Below, in pieces: positions 1-9,500 of a stretch of DNA of 51,689 bases. Position 1 is the stretch's first letter. The number at the start of each line of letters is the position of its first letter. The translations under genes were made by a program, and so were the position numbers. This stretch comes from Saprospiraceae bacterium (GTDB taxonomy: Bacteria > Bacteroidota > Bacteroidia > Chitinophagales > Saprospiraceae): assembly GCA_030729925.1 (NCBI GenBank), contig JANQWK010000025.1, forward strand, positions 67,180 to 118,868, in the 5' to 3' direction. Below the pieces are notes generated by a model. That model saw only the letters and a program-made list of their open reading frames with translations. It was not told the DNA's origin and did no database searches.

Positions 1-395
1 TCATCGAGTTCAGCCCATACTATTTGCAATTCAGGATAATTTTTGCTGACAAAATTCCGGATTGAAGCGGGTAAATCCCCAATAGCTACCGGGATATCAT
101 CGTCTGAATCTTCTTTTTGTTGGCTGAACAAAAAACTCCCAGAGGTATCAAAAACGATCTGTAATTGATTGTTCATCAATACTTTGAACCCAATTTCGGC
201 ATGTTTTTCTACCTTCAGAATAGACAACCCCGAAAAATTTGCATTCAAATAATCAACAGCTTCTTCTGGAAGGGCTTCCATCCCTATCGGGAAAAAACCG
301 GATGCTTTGGGGCTAAAGTCATCCATTTCTGTTTTTTCACAAGCCATCAACAAGGAACCCAGGAACAGCAGGCAATACAAAAAATTTGTTTTCAT
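1..395 (-). CDS. PepSY-like lipoprotein, partial (3' end outside window)
   Basis: The gene runs off the left edge; 131 codons are visible from an ATG at 395. The N-terminus MKTNFLYCLLFLGSLLMAC is a lipoprotein signal with a lipobox ending at Cys19, so the product is probably an envelope lipoprotein. After an acidic linker there are two copies of the pattern LP-x-x-(V/I)-x-x-(Y/F)-(L/V)-x-x-(N/K)-(F/Y), around residues 42-90 and 108-131. The first also has the VFDTSGSFL strand typical of PepSY-like (BLIP-related, DUF2874) domains, which in Bacteroidota are small secreted proteins of unknown role. No partner gene can be seen because the 3' side is outside the window. Family assignment is by pattern only. 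Confidence 0.7.
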   Translation of the reverse strand, partial: MKTNFLYCLLFLGSLLMACEKTEMDDFSPKASGFFPIGMEALPEEAVDYLNANFSGLSILKVEKHAEIGFKVLMNNQLQIVFDTSGSFLFSQQKEDSDDDIPVAIGDLPASIRNFVSKNYPELQIVWAELD

Positions 396-614
396 GTTCT
401 GGTGATTTGGTTTAAAATTTCTATTTGACCTCACCATACCCGGTTTTTTTACAATAGGTTGCCTGTACCCTAAAATTTTTTTTTGAGTAATACGTTTGAT
501 TGCATTTGGTAGGAAAAAATCTTGGATTGTGTGGCCGGTTTGCGGAGAGGAATTGTCGGCTCGCTGGGGGCGAAAATTTGATTATAGTTTACTGAATTTC
601 AGTATTTTAGAAAA

Positions 615-690
615 CAGGTGCAAGGCACTTTAAGGTGCCTTGCACTTAGATTACCCTTATTAATCCTCTGATCTGTCAAAAAGTAACCTC
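615..690 (-). repeat. Dispersed nested-palindrome element, copy R1
   Basis: Copy 1 of 7 of an intergenic element. In element direction (here the minus strand) it reads GGTTAC, a T-rich stretch, TATTAATAAGGGTAA, then a 15-bp inverted repeat with arms close to AGGTGCAAGGCACC around a central TTAA. This copy has two arm substitutions relative to the commonest form. It begins 15 nt after the stop of the amidohydrolase gene at 705. The remainder of the gap 396-704 is AT-rich and holds nothing else I can identify. Confidence 0.85.
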
Positions 691-704
691 AAGAGGGTAG
701 TTTT

Positions 705-2165
705 TTAATTCTTTCTATAGTCCAGGGGTGGTTTTCGGTCACCGACAAGCGATTCGTATCGGAAGTCATCGCCGGTAAGTTGTCTGAACTTATCCATGGC
801 TTTTTCGGCGATAGCCGGGTTCTTGTAAATTTCAACGGCTGAAAGCGCGATGGTTTTGGCGGCTACCATCATTCCCTTTGCGCCGATACTGGTTCCTCCT
901 GCAGCGACGGCCTGCCAGCTGTGTGCGGAAGTTCCCGGCACCCAGGTGGCAGCGGCCAGACTTGCGGTGGGAGTCACCCAGCTAATATCGCCTACATCGC
1001 TGGAAGCAAAAGTACCCACATAGTTTACGGTATAGGGGGCGATTTCCATAGCCGATTCGGGGGTCATTTTGCCGTGATCGTAGGTTTTCATGATTTCCAC
1101 GGCAAAGTTGCGCTCTTCGGGGGTATATTGAACACCTCCGACTTGTTTGAGTTTATCGTACATGAGTTGCGACAAGGGTTCGTTGGGCAGTACTTCGTAG
1201 TAACCCATCTCCATCTCGTATTCCATGCGCGTACCGGTACCCAGGGCAGCACCTTCGGCAGCTTTGACGACCCTGGCAAAAATTTCCTTCAGGGTAGCAG
1301 CATTCGGATGGCGCACGTAGTAAGAGGATTCGGCGTAGGCAGGTACGACGTTGGGGGCTTCCCCACCCCGGAAAATGGCATAGTGTATGCGGGTTTGGGG
1401 AGGGACATGCTCGCGCATCATATTGACCATGTGGTTCATGGATTCTACGCCGTCCAGAGCAGAGCGGCCGTTCCAGGGGGAAGCTGCAGCATGGGAAGCA
1501 ATGCCGTAAAAGCGGAAACGGGCACCTACCACCGCGAGGGAGGACTCGGCGCTGCTCGCGTTCATTTGAGAAGGGTGCCAGGTGAGTACGGCATCCACGT
1601 CGTCAAACAATCCCTCGCGTACCATATAGACTTTCCCGCCGCCACCTTCTTCTGCCGGGGTTCCATACAGTCTGACGGTTCCGGATGTTCCCGTTTTCTC
1701 CAGCCATTCCTTGATTGCAATGGCTGCTGCTACGGAGCCTGCGCCAAACAGGTGATGGCCGCAGGCATGACCTGCATTGACTTCGGATCTGGATTCCTGG
1801 TAAGGAACCGCTGCCTGGGACATCCCCGGAAGGGCATCGTATTCTGCCAGCAGACCGATAACGGGCTTGCCCGAACCCCAGGAACCGATAAAGCTGGTTG
1901 GCATTCCGGCAAGACCGGATTCCACCTTAAAACCAGCTTCTTTGAGTTTGTTCTGAAGAACGGCTGTACTTTGATCTTCCATAAAACCCAGTTCGGAAAC
2001 ATCCCAAATAGCTTTGGCCATGTCTGCGTACTGATCCATCCGGTCGTCCAATCCTTTGAGGATCTGCTGTTCCTCCGTGCTGAGTGTCTGCGCCTGTAAC
2101 AATGCGCCAAACACCATTAAAAAGAGGGTTACCCCCCAGGAATATCGTTGTGGATACTTCATCAT
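705..2165 (-). CDS. Secreted M20 family amidohydrolase (AbgB-like), copy 2
   Basis: The protein of 486 residues has an N-terminal signal peptide (about residues 1-26, ending ALLQAQ), so it acts in the periplasm or outside the cell. It is an M20/M40 zinc amidohydrolase of the aminobenzoyl-glutamate utilisation B (AbgB) type. Visible motifs are AEYDALPG (107-114), the metal-binding GHACGHHLFG (132-141), GTPAEEGGGGK (168-178) with the catalytic acidic pair, a metal-site His in TWHP near 197, and a late DVGDISW and GTSAHSW. The substrate is probably an N-acyl amino acid or small peptide; this cannot be decided from sequence. It lies 26 bp downstream of a close paralogue (2192-3649), and both end in GDRKPPLDYRK, so this is a tandem duplication and probably one transcript. 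The start has two adjacent Met codons; the first is used here. Confidence 0.88.
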   Translation of the reverse strand: MMKYPQRYSWGVTLFLMVFGALLQAQTLSTEEQQILKGLDDRMDQYADMAKAIWDVSELGFMEDQSTAVLQNKLKEAGFKVESGLAGMPTSFIGSWGSGKPVIGLLAEYDALPGMSQAAVPYQESRSEVNAGHACGHHLFGAGSVAAAIAIKEWLEKTGTSGTVRLYGTPAEEGGGGKVYMVREGLFDDVDAVLTWHPSQMNASSAESSLAVVGARFRFYGIASHAAASPWNGRSALDGVESMNHMVNMMREHVPPQTRIHYAIFRGGEAPNVVPAYAESSYYVRHPNAATLKEIFARVVKAAEGAALGTGTRMEYEMEMGYYEVLPNEPLSQLMYDKLKQVGGVQYTPEERNFAVEIMKTYDHGKMTPESAMEIAPYTVNYVGTFASSDVGDISWVTPTASLAAATWVPGTSAHSWQAVAAGGTSIGAKGMMVAAKTIALSAVEIYKNPAIAEKAMDKFRQLTGDDFRYESLVGDRKPPLDYRKN

Positions 2166-2191
2166 GAGTTGTTGGTTACTTCGTAAAAAAA

Positions 2192-3649
2192 TTATTTGCG
2201 ATAATCCAGCGGGGGCTTTCTGTCGCCCAACAGTGCCTCATACATGAAATCTGCACCTGCGCCGCGCTTTTCAAAAAGTTCCGCCTTCGCTTTTTCCATG
2301 ACTGCCGGATTTTGGAACAAGTCCTGGGCTGTCAATGCCAGCGTTTTGGCCGCCACTGCCATTCCTTTTTTACCAATACCGGTACCTCCCGCTGCTACTG
2401 CCTGCCAGCTATGGGCAGACGTACCGGGCACCCAGGTTGCTGCACGCATACCCGCTGTAGGTACAACCCAGCTCACATCTCCCACGTCGGTAGAACCTCC
2501 CTGTCCGGTCATAATCACTTCATAAGGCTCTATCTGGGATGCGGTATTGATGTCTGCTTTGGTAAACTCATACGACGCAATGATTTTTTCGCCGAAGGCC
2601 TTCTCCTCTGCTGTGTACGCCACTCCTCCTACTTTGTTGAGGTTGGTGTACATCATCTCTGCCAGAGTCTCGTTGGGCAAAAGGTTGTACAACCCATGGA
2701 TGACCTCGTATTCCATCTTCGTACCCGTGCCCATCGCAGCACCTTCGGCCGCTTTGACCACGCGCTCAAACAGATTTTTTACCGTAGGTGCATCCGGATG
2801 CCTGACGTAGTAAAAAACCTCTGCATAGGCAGGTACTACATTGGGCGCTTCTCCCCCTTTGGTGATCACATAGTGGATGCGCGCTTCCGACGGCACATGT
2901 TCGCGCATCATGTTGATCATGTAGTTCATAGCTTCGACGCCGTCCAGTGCAGAGCGACCATTCCAGGGCGAAGCTGCGGCGTGGGAGGCAATCCCGTAAA
3001 AGCGAAACTTGGCAGACTTGTTGGCGAGTGAACTACTGGCGCTGGCACTGTTAGAACTGCCCGGGTGCCAGTGGAGTACGGCGTCCACATCGGCAAACAA
3101 GCCCTCGCGTACCATATAAACTTTTCCCGCTCCACCCTCTTCTGCGGGGGTACCATAGAATCGAAGGGTACCGCGGATATTGTTTTTTGCCATCCACTGT
3201 TTTACGGCGGAAGCCGCAGCTGCGGAACCCGATCCAAACAAGTGGTGTCCGCAGGCATGACCGGCATTGACTTCAGGGCGTTCTTCCCGGTAGGGGACAG
3301 CTGCCTGGGATACGCCGGGTAGCGCGTCAAACTCGCCGAGTATCGCAATCACCGGACTGCCGGATCCGTAGGAAGCGACAAAAGCTGTTGGAATGCCTGC
3401 TACGCCCGTTTCTACGTTGAAACCATCGGCTTTCAGCTTGTCCTGCAACAACTTGCTGCTTTTATATTCCTGGTAGCCCACCTCGGCATACTTCCAGATC
3501 TCCATCGCAATGTCTGCAAAAGGATCCATGTTTTTCTCAAGGGTTTCGACCAGCCATTTTTCTTCTCCGGCCATAGCCGATTGAGCATATACACCGGACG
3601 GCATACCAAATCCGAGTACCGTTACAAACAATAATAGTCTTCTTTTCAT
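2192..3649 (-). CDS. Secreted M20 family amidohydrolase (AbgB-like), copy 1
   Basis: This 485-residue zinc amidohydrolase is the upstream member of a tandem pair with 705-2165. The signal peptide is residues 1-23 (ending GVYAQ). Motifs match its neighbour: GEFDALPG, NAGHACGHHLFGSGS for metal binding, YGTPAEEGGAGKVYMVREGLF, HWHPG, FRFYGIASHAAASPWNGRSALDG, and DVGDVSW with GTSAHSWQAVAAGG near the C-terminus. The catalytic residues appear intact in both copies, so neither looks like a pseudogene. Long shared blocks suggest a fairly recent duplication or continued selection for the same fold. A role in peptide or acyl-amino-acid scavenging is inference. Confidence 0.88.
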   Translation of the reverse strand: MKRRLLLFVTVLGFGMPSGVYAQSAMAGEEKWLVETLEKNMDPFADIAMEIWKYAEVGYQEYKSSKLLQDKLKADGFNVETGVAGIPTAFVASYGSGSPVIAILGEFDALPGVSQAAVPYREERPEVNAGHACGHHLFGSGSAAAASAVKQWMAKNNIRGTLRFYGTPAEEGGAGKVYMVREGLFADVDAVLHWHPGSSNSASASSSLANKSAKFRFYGIASHAAASPWNGRSALDGVEAMNYMINMMREHVPSEARIHYVITKGGEAPNVVPAYAEVFYYVRHPDAPTVKNLFERVVKAAEGAAMGTGTKMEYEVIHGLYNLLPNETLAEMMYTNLNKVGGVAYTAEEKAFGEKIIASYEFTKADINTASQIEPYEVIMTGQGGSTDVGDVSWVVPTAGMRAATWVPGTSAHSWQAVAAGGTGIGKKGMAVAAKTLALTAQDLFQNPAVMEKAKAELFEKRGAGADFMYEALLGDRKPPLDYRK

Positions 3650-3927
3650 AGGAATTTAATTCGTGTTTTTGTAAAGCAATCTACCTTTAGGTGGGTTAAT
3701 TTAAGCCATAACTCCGAAAAAATCAGGGAATAGCCCCTTCCAATCTTCCAAAATTGTCAAAAAGTTCTTTACAACCAATAGTTTACCCGCAAAAAATGGC
3801 TGTTTTGCTATTGCGTAGATTAGTGAATGGGTAAAGGCAAGTCAATCATCCGGGATAGATCCTTGGTTTAAGGGTAAATGCACAGGAAAAAATAAACTAA
3901 TATAAAGATTGTCAGGGTTTTAAAACA

Positions 3928-4002
3928 CAGGTGCAAGGCACCTTAAAGTGCCTTGCACCTAGATTACCCTTATTAATACCTCGGCAACCAAAAAAGTAAC
4001 CT
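3928..4002 (-). repeat. Dispersed nested-palindrome element, copy R2
   Basis: Copy 2 of 7, in the same orientation as R1. Core arms read AGGTGCAAGGCACC and AGTGCCTTGCACCT around TTAA, with one imperfect pair next to the loop. The GGTTAC end lies 58 nt after the stop of ogt (4061). The gap 3650-4060 (411 bp) also contains the upstream region of the amidohydrolase pair. I see no other feature in it and no confident promoter. Confidence 0.88.
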
Positions 4003-4060
4003 CACTTCATCGTTGGGGAGCACCCGTGGAGAGGGGATAATTGGCAAGTTTGTATCGGGT

Positions 4061-4555
4061 TCAGAACAGACTACCCTGAACCACAAAACGTTCGGGATTT
4101 TCCAGCTCGAGCAGTTTGCGTTTCATGTCAAGGCCATAAAAATAGCCTTGGAGTTCCCCGCTTCGGGCAATGACCCGGTGGCAGGGCACAATGATTGCGA
4201 TAGGATTGTTGCGGTTGGCCATACCGACTGCGCGGACGGCATTCGGGTTGTCTAATTTTTTGGCGATAGCCGAATAGGTCGTTGTCTCTCCATAAGGAAT
4301 TTTGAGCAATTCCATCCAAACCAGCTGGCTGAAGGAAGTGCTGCCTGTCCAGTCCAATAGCACATCGAAAGTTTCCCGCTCCCGATGGAAGTATTCATCG
4401 AGCTGGCGTGCAGTATCAACCAGCAGATCATTGACACCCAGCGAGTTTTCACCTGCTTGTGCGACGAGCTTGACCGAAGCGATTCCCTGGTGGCTGCCTT
4501 TGATTTCGAACCAGCCCATGGGTGACTGATAGTAGAGTACTTGAACCATGACCAA
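4061..4555 (-). CDS. ogt: Methylated-DNA-[protein]-cysteine S-methyltransferase
   Basis: This protein of 164 residues is a suicide alkyltransferase that moves methyl groups from O6-methylguanine (and O4-methylthymine) in DNA to its own cysteine. The active-site motif IIVPCHRVI is at 121-129 with the acceptor Cys125. It is preceded by the recognition-helix region YSAIAKKLDNPNAVRAVGMANRNNP and followed by GYFYGLDMKRKLLELE, all diagnostic of the family. The N-terminal ribonuclease-like half is short, as in Ogt. There is no AraC/Ada regulatory domain, so it is not Ada. It sits 75 bp downstream of hisIE on the same strand and could be read through from the his operon, but it is functionally unrelated. 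Met1 and Met3 are both possible starts. Confidence 0.93.
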   Translation of the reverse strand: MVMVQVLYYQSPMGWFEIKGSHQGIASVKLVAQAGENSLGVNDLLVDTARQLDEYFHRERETFDVLLDWTGSTSFSQLVWMELLKIPYGETTTYSAIAKKLDNPNAVRAVGMANRNNPIAIIVPCHRVIARSGELQGYFYGLDMKRKLLELENPERFVVQGSLF

Positions 4556-4630
4556 AAATTTGGATTTAACCCACTGAAAAACAAGTTACTGCTTTTACCT
4601 AAAAAACGAGTCCAAATTTTTGCGTTCCTG

Positions 4631-5227
4631 CTATTTTTTATGGCGGCTTGCCAAGACTTCCAAAACTTCTGCCAGGGTATGTCCTTTGGCGACCAGCAGC
4701 ACGAGGTAGTGGTAAAGGAGATCGGCTGCCTCATTGAGGAAAAGATCCCGGTTGTCGTCTTTGGCTTCGATGACCAGTTCGACTGCTTCCTCGCCTACTT
4801 TCTGAGCCACTTTGTTGATCCCTTTGTTAAGCAACCGTGCGGTATAGGAGTCTTCTGCGGGATGGTTTTTCCGGTCGAGGATGATTTGCTCGAGGACTTG
4901 GAGGAAATTGTGGTGTTGGTTGACTTCGTCAAAACAGGTATCACTTCCGGTATGGCAAACTGGGCCTACGGGTCTGGCGCTGACGAGCAGCGTATCGTTG
5001 TCACAGTCCTGGCGTATGTCAACCAGGTGCAAAAAATTGCCCGAACTTTCCCCCTTTGTCCAGAGGCGGTTTTTGCTTCGGCTGAAGAAGGTAACCAGAC
5101 CTGTTTGCCGGGTCTGATCCAGTGCAGCCTGATCCATATAGCCGAGCATGAGCACTTTGCCGGTGTCTGCATCTTGCACAACGGCCGGGATCAGTCCGTT
5201 ACTTTTATCAAAATCGAGATGTTGCAT
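4631..5227 (-). CDS. hisIE: HisIE: phosphoribosyl-AMP cyclohydrolase / phosphoribosyl-ATP pyrophosphatase
   Basis: This bifunctional enzyme of 198 residues carries out steps 2 and 3 of histidine synthesis. HisE hydrolyses phosphoribosyl-ATP to phosphoribosyl-AMP, and HisI opens the adenine ring. The HisI domain occupies about 1-110 with the zinc/magnesium motif DCDNDTL (74-80) and the conserved Cys75, Cys91 and Cys98 (VCHTGSDTC). The HisE domain follows at about 110-198 with KVGEEAVELVIEAK and NEAADLLYHYLVLL, the metal-binding acidic helix-turn-helix. It is the last his gene of the operon, 13 nt after hisF. Domain order and length are normal for the fused form. Confidence 0.96.
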   Translation of the reverse strand: MQHLDFDKSNGLIPAVVQDADTGKVLMLGYMDQAALDQTRQTGLVTFFSRSKNRLWTKGESSGNFLHLVDIRQDCDNDTLLVSARPVGPVCHTGSDTCFDEVNQHHNFLQVLEQIILDRKNHPAEDSYTARLLNKGINKVAQKVGEEAVELVIEAKDDNRDLFLNEAADLLYHYLVLLVAKGHTLAEVLEVLASRHKK

Positions 5228-5240
5228 TCTGAAAAATTTT

Positions 5241-5996
5241 TTACAATCGAATAGGAACCCCGTGCGTACCGAGGTACTGCTTCAAATCCGGAATTCCGAT
5301 TTCATGGAAGTGAAAAATACTGGCTGCGAGGGCGGCGTCGGCCTTTCCTTCGGTAAACACCTCGAGGAAATGTGCTTTGCTGCCGGCTCCTCCGGAAGCG
5401 ATAATGGGGATATCGAGTTGGTCGGATAGCGCGGCCAGTGCCTCACAGGCAAAACCAGCCTTGGTGCCATCGTGATCCATGGAAGTAAAGAGAATTTCTC
5501 CTGCGCCTCTTTCCTGGCATTCTTTGGCCCATTCCATAAGTCGGCGTTCGGTAGCCACCCTTCCCCCGCTCAGAAAAACGATCCAGTCTGAACCGGTCCA
5601 CTTGGCATCAATAGCGGTAACCACAAACTGGCTTCCGAAGTGCAGCGCCAGTTCGTCAATCAGTGAAGGGTTTTTGACGGCGGCTGAGTTTACCGAAATT
5701 TTATCTGCGCCCGACTCCAGCAGCACGTGTGCATCTTCCAAGGCGCTAATGCCTCCGCCTATAGTAAAGGGAATGTTTAGATTTCTTGCAATATCCCGAG
5801 CCAGGGCTGAGAGGGTTTTGCGTTTTTCGTGAGTAGCCGTGATATCCAGGAACACCAGTTCATCAGCTCCCTGATCGCTGTACAACTTGCCCAGTTCCAC
5901 CGGATCGCCTGCATCGCGCAGGTTGACAAAATTCACGCCTTTGACGGTTCGGCCGTCCTTGATATCCAGGCAGGGGATGATGCGTTTTGCTACCAT
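5241..5996 (-). CDS. hisF: HisF: imidazole glycerol phosphate synthase cyclase subunit
   Basis: This (beta/alpha)8-barrel of 251 residues uses ammonia delivered by HisH to convert PRFAR to imidazole glycerol phosphate and AICAR. Both catalytic aspartates are visible: Asp11 in [12 protein letters not shown] and the mid-barrel Asp in AIDAKW. Phosphate-binding glycine loops are seen in TIGGGI and ASGGAGS. The barrel halves show the usual internal symmetry. It follows hisA with only 3 nt between the stop and the start, so translation is probably coupled. Length is typical. Confidence 0.97.
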   Translation of the reverse strand: MVAKRIIPCLDIKDGRTVKGVNFVNLRDAGDPVELGKLYSDQGADELVFLDITATHEKRKTLSALARDIARNLNIPFTIGGGISALEDAHVLLESGADKISVNSAAVKNPSLIDELALHFGSQFVVTAIDAKWTGSDWIVFLSGGRVATERRLMEWAKECQERGAGEILFTSMDHDGTKAGFACEALAALSDQLDIPIIASGGAGSKAHFLEVFTEGKADAALAASIFHFHEIGIPDLKQYLGTHGVPIRL

Positions 5997-5999
5997 GAT

Positions 6000-6725
6000 C
6001 TATTGCTTGCTGATATATTGTTTGAGATCATCCATTGAAATATGTCCTTCGTAAATCGCCTTACCCACAATAGCTCCGTGGCAGCCCATGTCCTCCAGAG
6101 ATTCCAGTTCGCTGACCGAACTCACTCCACCGCTGGCAATCAAGTTCAGTTCCGGCAGCCGTTCCCGTATTCGGGCGTAGAGGTCCAACGCACTGCCTTC
6201 CAACATACCATCCTTAGAAATATCGGTACAGATGGCGTGGGTAACCCCTTTTTGGGTATAATTATCGAGAAAATCAAACAAATGCAGGGAGCTTGTTTCG
6301 AGCCAACCGTGGGTGGCAATTTTTTCTGCTCTCGCATCGGCTCCGAGAATAATTTTATCCGATCCGTATAAACTTAGCCATTGCAGAAACAGCTCCGGAT
6401 TTTTCACGGCTACCGTGCCCCCTGTGATCTGTTTGGCACCGGATTCAAACGCGATCTTCAGGTCTGCATCGGATTTTAGTCCTCCTCCGAAATCAATATG
6501 CAGGGAGGTTCGGGTAGCCAACTTTTCCAGGACTCGGTAATTGATGATCTGTCCTGCCTTTGCCCCATCGAGATCTACCAAATGCAGACGTTGTAGCCCG
6601 ATATCCTCAAAGCGCAAGGCAAGTTCAAGGGGATCTTCGCTATATACTTTTTTCTGGCTGTAGTCGCCCTTTGTCAGGCGTACGCATTTTCCTTCGATAA
6701 TATCTATGGCTGGGATAACAAACAT
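6000..6725 (-). CDS. hisA: HisA: ProFAR isomerase
   Basis: This is the 241-residue phosphoribosylformimino-5-aminoimidazole carboxamide ribotide isomerase, a (beta/alpha)8-barrel related to HisF. It catalyses the Amadori rearrangement of ProFAR to PRFAR. The general base Asp8 is in FVIPAIDIIEGKCVRL, and the second catalytic Asp is in CTDISKDGMLEG. The C-terminal phosphate loop is ASGGVSS. It lies between hisH (5 nt gap) and hisF (3 nt gap). Nothing in it is unusual. Confidence 0.97.
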   Translation of the reverse strand: MFVIPAIDIIEGKCVRLTKGDYSQKKVYSEDPLELALRFEDIGLQRLHLVDLDGAKAGQIINYRVLEKLATRTSLHIDFGGGLKSDADLKIAFESGAKQITGGTVAVKNPELFLQWLSLYGSDKIILGADARAEKIATHGWLETSSLHLFDFLDNYTQKGVTHAICTDISKDGMLEGSALDLYARIRERLPELNLIASGGVSSVSELESLEDMGCHGAIVGKAIYEGHISMDDLKQYISKQ

Positions 6726-6730
6726 ATTGC

Positions 6731-7318
6731 TTAAAGTTTTAGAAAATGCTGCAACACGGCCTCTCCGACCCGACCTGATTTTTCGGGGTGAAACTGGGTA
6801 GCAAAGAAATTATCTTTCTGCATGGCTGCGCTAAAAGGCAAAATATGGTGGCTTTGTGCAATGGTATAGGGGCCTTCCTCGACATAGTAACTATGTACAA
6901 AATAGACATAATCGCCCTGCATGCTTTCCGGAATAAACGCCCCCGGGCGGATATTTTCGAGGCTGTTCCAGCCCATGTGTGGCACTTTATGCAGGCCATC
7001 CGCGACGAAGCGCTTGACTTGTTGGGGAAATATTCCGAGACAGGGGGTATTGTTTTCTTCCGAGTGGGTGCACATCAGTTGCATGCCCAGACAAATTCCC
7101 AGTACGGGTTGTGTAAGCGCGGGTATCAGCGCATTCATTCCGCTGGAGCGAAGGTAGGCCATGGTTGTACTCGCCTCTCCAACCCCTGGAAAAATCACCT
7201 TATCGGCCTTTCGGATTTGCTCGGGATCGCTGGTTAGTACAGCGGTATAGCCGAGGCGCTCCATGGCGAAAAGTACGGAGCGGACATTACCCGCATTGTA
7301 ATCAATTATTGCTATCAT
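6731..7318 (-). CDS. hisH: HisH: imidazole glycerol phosphate synthase glutaminase subunit
   Basis: This class I glutamine amidotransferase of 195 residues releases ammonia for HisF. The nucleophile Cys76 is in VLGICLGMQLM, and the catalytic His177 and Glu179 are in TQFHPEKSG. The oxyanion region is FPGVGEAS near residue 43. It lies 11 nt downstream of hisB and 5 nt upstream of hisA, so the two subunits of the synthase flank hisA. All catalytic residues are present. Confidence 0.97.
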   Translation of the reverse strand: MIAIIDYNAGNVRSVLFAMERLGYTAVLTSDPEQIRKADKVIFPGVGEASTTMAYLRSSGMNALIPALTQPVLGICLGMQLMCTHSEENNTPCLGIFPQQVKRFVADGLHKVPHMGWNSLENIRPGAFIPESMQGDYVYFVHSYYVEEGPYTIAQSHHILPFSAAMQKDNFFATQFHPEKSGRVGEAVLQHFLKL

Positions 7319-7329
7319 GGGCGGTGTAC

Positions 7330-8463
7330 TTATAAAACTCCCTTTGTAGAGGGCAATTCCTGGCTTGAAAGATCCTTGGTTTTAGCCATTTTCAAAGCTT
7401 TTGCAAAAGCTTTGAAAATGGCCTCGATTTTGTGGTGTTCGTTGTCCCCTTCTGCCTTGATATTGAGGTTACAAGCTGCTGCATCGGAAAAGGACTTAAA
7501 AAAGTGGAAGAACATTTCCGTTGGCATAGCTCCGATTTTTTCGCGCCGGAAGGCAGCGTCCCACACGATCCAGGGTCTGCCGCCAAAGTCAATGGCCACT
7601 TGTGCCAGACAATCGTCCATAGGCAAACAGAAACCATAGCGTTGGATACCTTTTTTATCGCCCAGCGCCTTTTTGAAAGCTTCTCCGATGGCAAGGGCGG
7701 TATCTTCTATCGTATGGTGTTCGTCAATGTGCAAATCGCCTTTGACTTTTACCTTCAGGTCGCTATTGGAATGTTTGGCAAGTTGGTCGAGCATGTGGTC
7801 GAAAAAACCGATACCTGTATCGTTGTCCATCTGTCCGCTGCCATCGAGGTTGAGTTCCACGAGGATATCGGTTTCGTGGGTAACACGGCGGATCTGAGCA
7901 CTTCTGGAGTCCCTTTTGAGGAACTCATAGATATCCTTCCAGTCCAGGGTTTTACATGCAATGATCTCATCGAGGGAGCTGTGATCTGCGCTCAGTTCGG
8001 AAGCGCCGAGTTGGGGATCGGTGGGTAGCCAGATAGCCTTAGCGCCTAAATTTTTGGCGAGTTGGATATCGGTAAGCCGATCTCCGATTACGAAGGAATC
8101 GCTCAGGTTGTAGGTATCTTGCAGGTAATGTTGCAACAAACCGGTATTGGGTTTGCGGGTTGGTGCATTTTCATGTGCAAAAGTTCGGTCTATGATCACC
8201 TCTGCAAAGTGGATCCCTTCGCCGGCAAAAGTTTGCATCATGAGTTGGTGAGCTGGCCAGAAGGTATTTTCCGGAAAGGCATCTGTCCCCAATCCGTCTT
8301 GGTTGGTGACCATCACCAGTTCATAATCCAGTTCCTCTGCGATTTTGCCGAGGTACTTAAAAACGCCCGGATAGAACTCCAGTTTGGAATAATCATCAAT
8401 CTGGTAATCTGCGGGTTCTTTGATCAGGGTACCATCCCGATCAATAAATAAAACTTTTTTCAT
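7330..8463 (-). CDS. hisB: HisB: histidinol-phosphatase / imidazoleglycerol-phosphate dehydratase
   Basis: This bifunctional protein has 377 residues. The N-terminal HAD phosphatase (about 1-165) begins [13 protein letters not shown] with the nucleophile Asp8 and Asp10; it removes phosphate from histidinol phosphate. The C-terminal dehydratase (about 185-377) has the two His-rich manganese motifs DEHHTIED and NEHHKIEA, and converts imidazole glycerol phosphate to imidazole acetol phosphate. The start overlaps the hisC stop by 4 nt, which suggests translational coupling. The fused arrangement is known from enterobacteria, Campylobacter and Bacteroidota. Confidence 0.96.
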   Translation of the reverse strand: MKKVLFIDRDGTLIKEPADYQIDDYSKLEFYPGVFKYLGKIAEELDYELVMVTNQDGLGTDAFPENTFWPAHQLMMQTFAGEGIHFAEVIIDRTFAHENAPTRKPNTGLLQHYLQDTYNLSDSFVIGDRLTDIQLAKNLGAKAIWLPTDPQLGASELSADHSSLDEIIACKTLDWKDIYEFLKRDSRSAQIRRVTHETDILVELNLDGSGQMDNDTGIGFFDHMLDQLAKHSNSDLKVKVKGDLHIDEHHTIEDTALAIGEAFKKALGDKKGIQRYGFCLPMDDCLAQVAIDFGGRPWIVWDAAFRREKIGAMPTEMFFHFFKSFSDAAACNLNIKAEGDNEHHKIEAIFKAFAKALKMAKTKDLSSQELPSTKGVL

Positions 8464-9500
8464 GATTCCGGATATTGCTTGAGTGCCTGGATGAGTTGTT
8501 GATTTTCGGTTTCGGTACCTATGCTGATTCTTAGGGTCCCTTCACAAAGTACGACGGTAGAACGATCCCGGACGATGATTCCTTGTTGGAGCAGGTATTG
8601 GTACAAGTCCTTCGGGTTATTGACGCGAACCAGGATAAAATTGGTGTCCGATGGAAAAACCTTTTCGACCATGGGCAATTCGCTTAAGGCGGCCACCAGG
8701 CGCGCTCTTGAAGCGATTAAAGCCTGAACCCAGTTGGCTTTTCGCGCCTCTTGGGAGAGTTCCTGCAAGGCGGTTTCCTGGGTCAGGATATTGATATTGT
8801 AGGGGGGCTTGACCTTATTGTAATACTCGATGATTTCGGTCGAAGCGAAGGCCATACCCAGTCGGATAGCGGCCAGACCCCAGGCTTTTGAGAGGGTCTG
8901 CATCACGATCATGTTCGGGTATTGGTCGAGGTATTTCAGGGTAGAATGTTCGGGTGCAAAATCAATATAAGCCTCATCAATGACCACGATTCCCGGAAAC
9001 CCATTCAGTAGGGCTTCGATAGCGGACGGAGCCATCAGGTTGCCTGTAGGATTATTGGGGTGGCACAAAAACAGCAGTTTGGAATGTGCATTGGCTGCGT
9101 TGAGGATGGCCTCCACATTGGGTTGGAAATCGGAATTGAGTTGGATTTCCAGCACTTTTACATCTGCGATGGCTGCTCCCACCTGGTACATGCCATAGGT
9201 AGGAGGAAGGGTAATGATATGATCGGTTTGCGGATCGCAAAAAATGCGGATGGCCAGATCAATCACCTCATCACTGCCATTGCCCAGAAAAATTTGTCCG
9301 GGCTGAACCTGTTTGAGGGCAGCTATTCTTTCTTTCAAGGCGTGTTGCAGGGGGTCGGGATATCTGTTTAGCCCTGTTTCGTAAGGGTTTTCATTGGCAT
9401 CCAGGAAAACCTCTCCGCGTCCGCTGAACTCTGATCGGGCGGAGGAATAGGGTTTGAGTTTTCGGATATTATCGCGAACCAGGGAGCTGATGCTGTTCAT
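8460..9500 (-). CDS. hisC: HisC: histidinol-phosphate aminotransferase
   Basis: This class I/II PLP aminotransferase of 346 residues moves an amino group from glutamate to imidazole acetol phosphate. The Schiff-base lysine is Lys205 in [15 protein letters not shown]. The PLP-binding regions [10 protein letters not shown] (72-81) and CHPNNPTG (146-153) and the Asp/Tyr pair in VIDEAYIDF (173-181) are visible. It overlaps both neighbours by 4 nt (hisD stop and hisB start), giving a tightly packed translational block D-C-B. Confidence 0.96.
   Translation of the reverse strand: MNSISSLVRDNIRKLKPYSSARSEFSGRGEVFLDANENPYETGLNRYPDPLQHALKERIAALKQVQPGQIFLGNGSDEVIDLAIRIFCDPQTDHIITLPPTYGMYQVGAAIADVKVLEIQLNSDFQPNVEAILNAANAHSKLLFLCHPNNPTGNLMAPSAIEALLNGFPGIVVIDEAYIDFAPEHSTLKYLDQYPNMIVMQTLSKAWGLAAIRLGMAFASTEIIEYYNKVKPPYNINILTQETALQELSQEARKANWVQALIASRARLVAALSELPMVEKVFPSDTNFILVRVNNPKDLYQYLLQQGIIVRDRSTVVLCEGTLRISIGTETENQQLIQALKQYPES

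Noticed and set aside
921-2099. Long plus-strand ORF (392 codons) opposite the first M20 gene; a similar 239-codon ORF at 2312-3031 lies opposite the second
   Set aside because: Both are antisense shadows of genes with strong family motifs. Their translations are rich in Gly, His and Cys with no domain, and the same pattern at both paralogues is explained by duplication of the sense genes.
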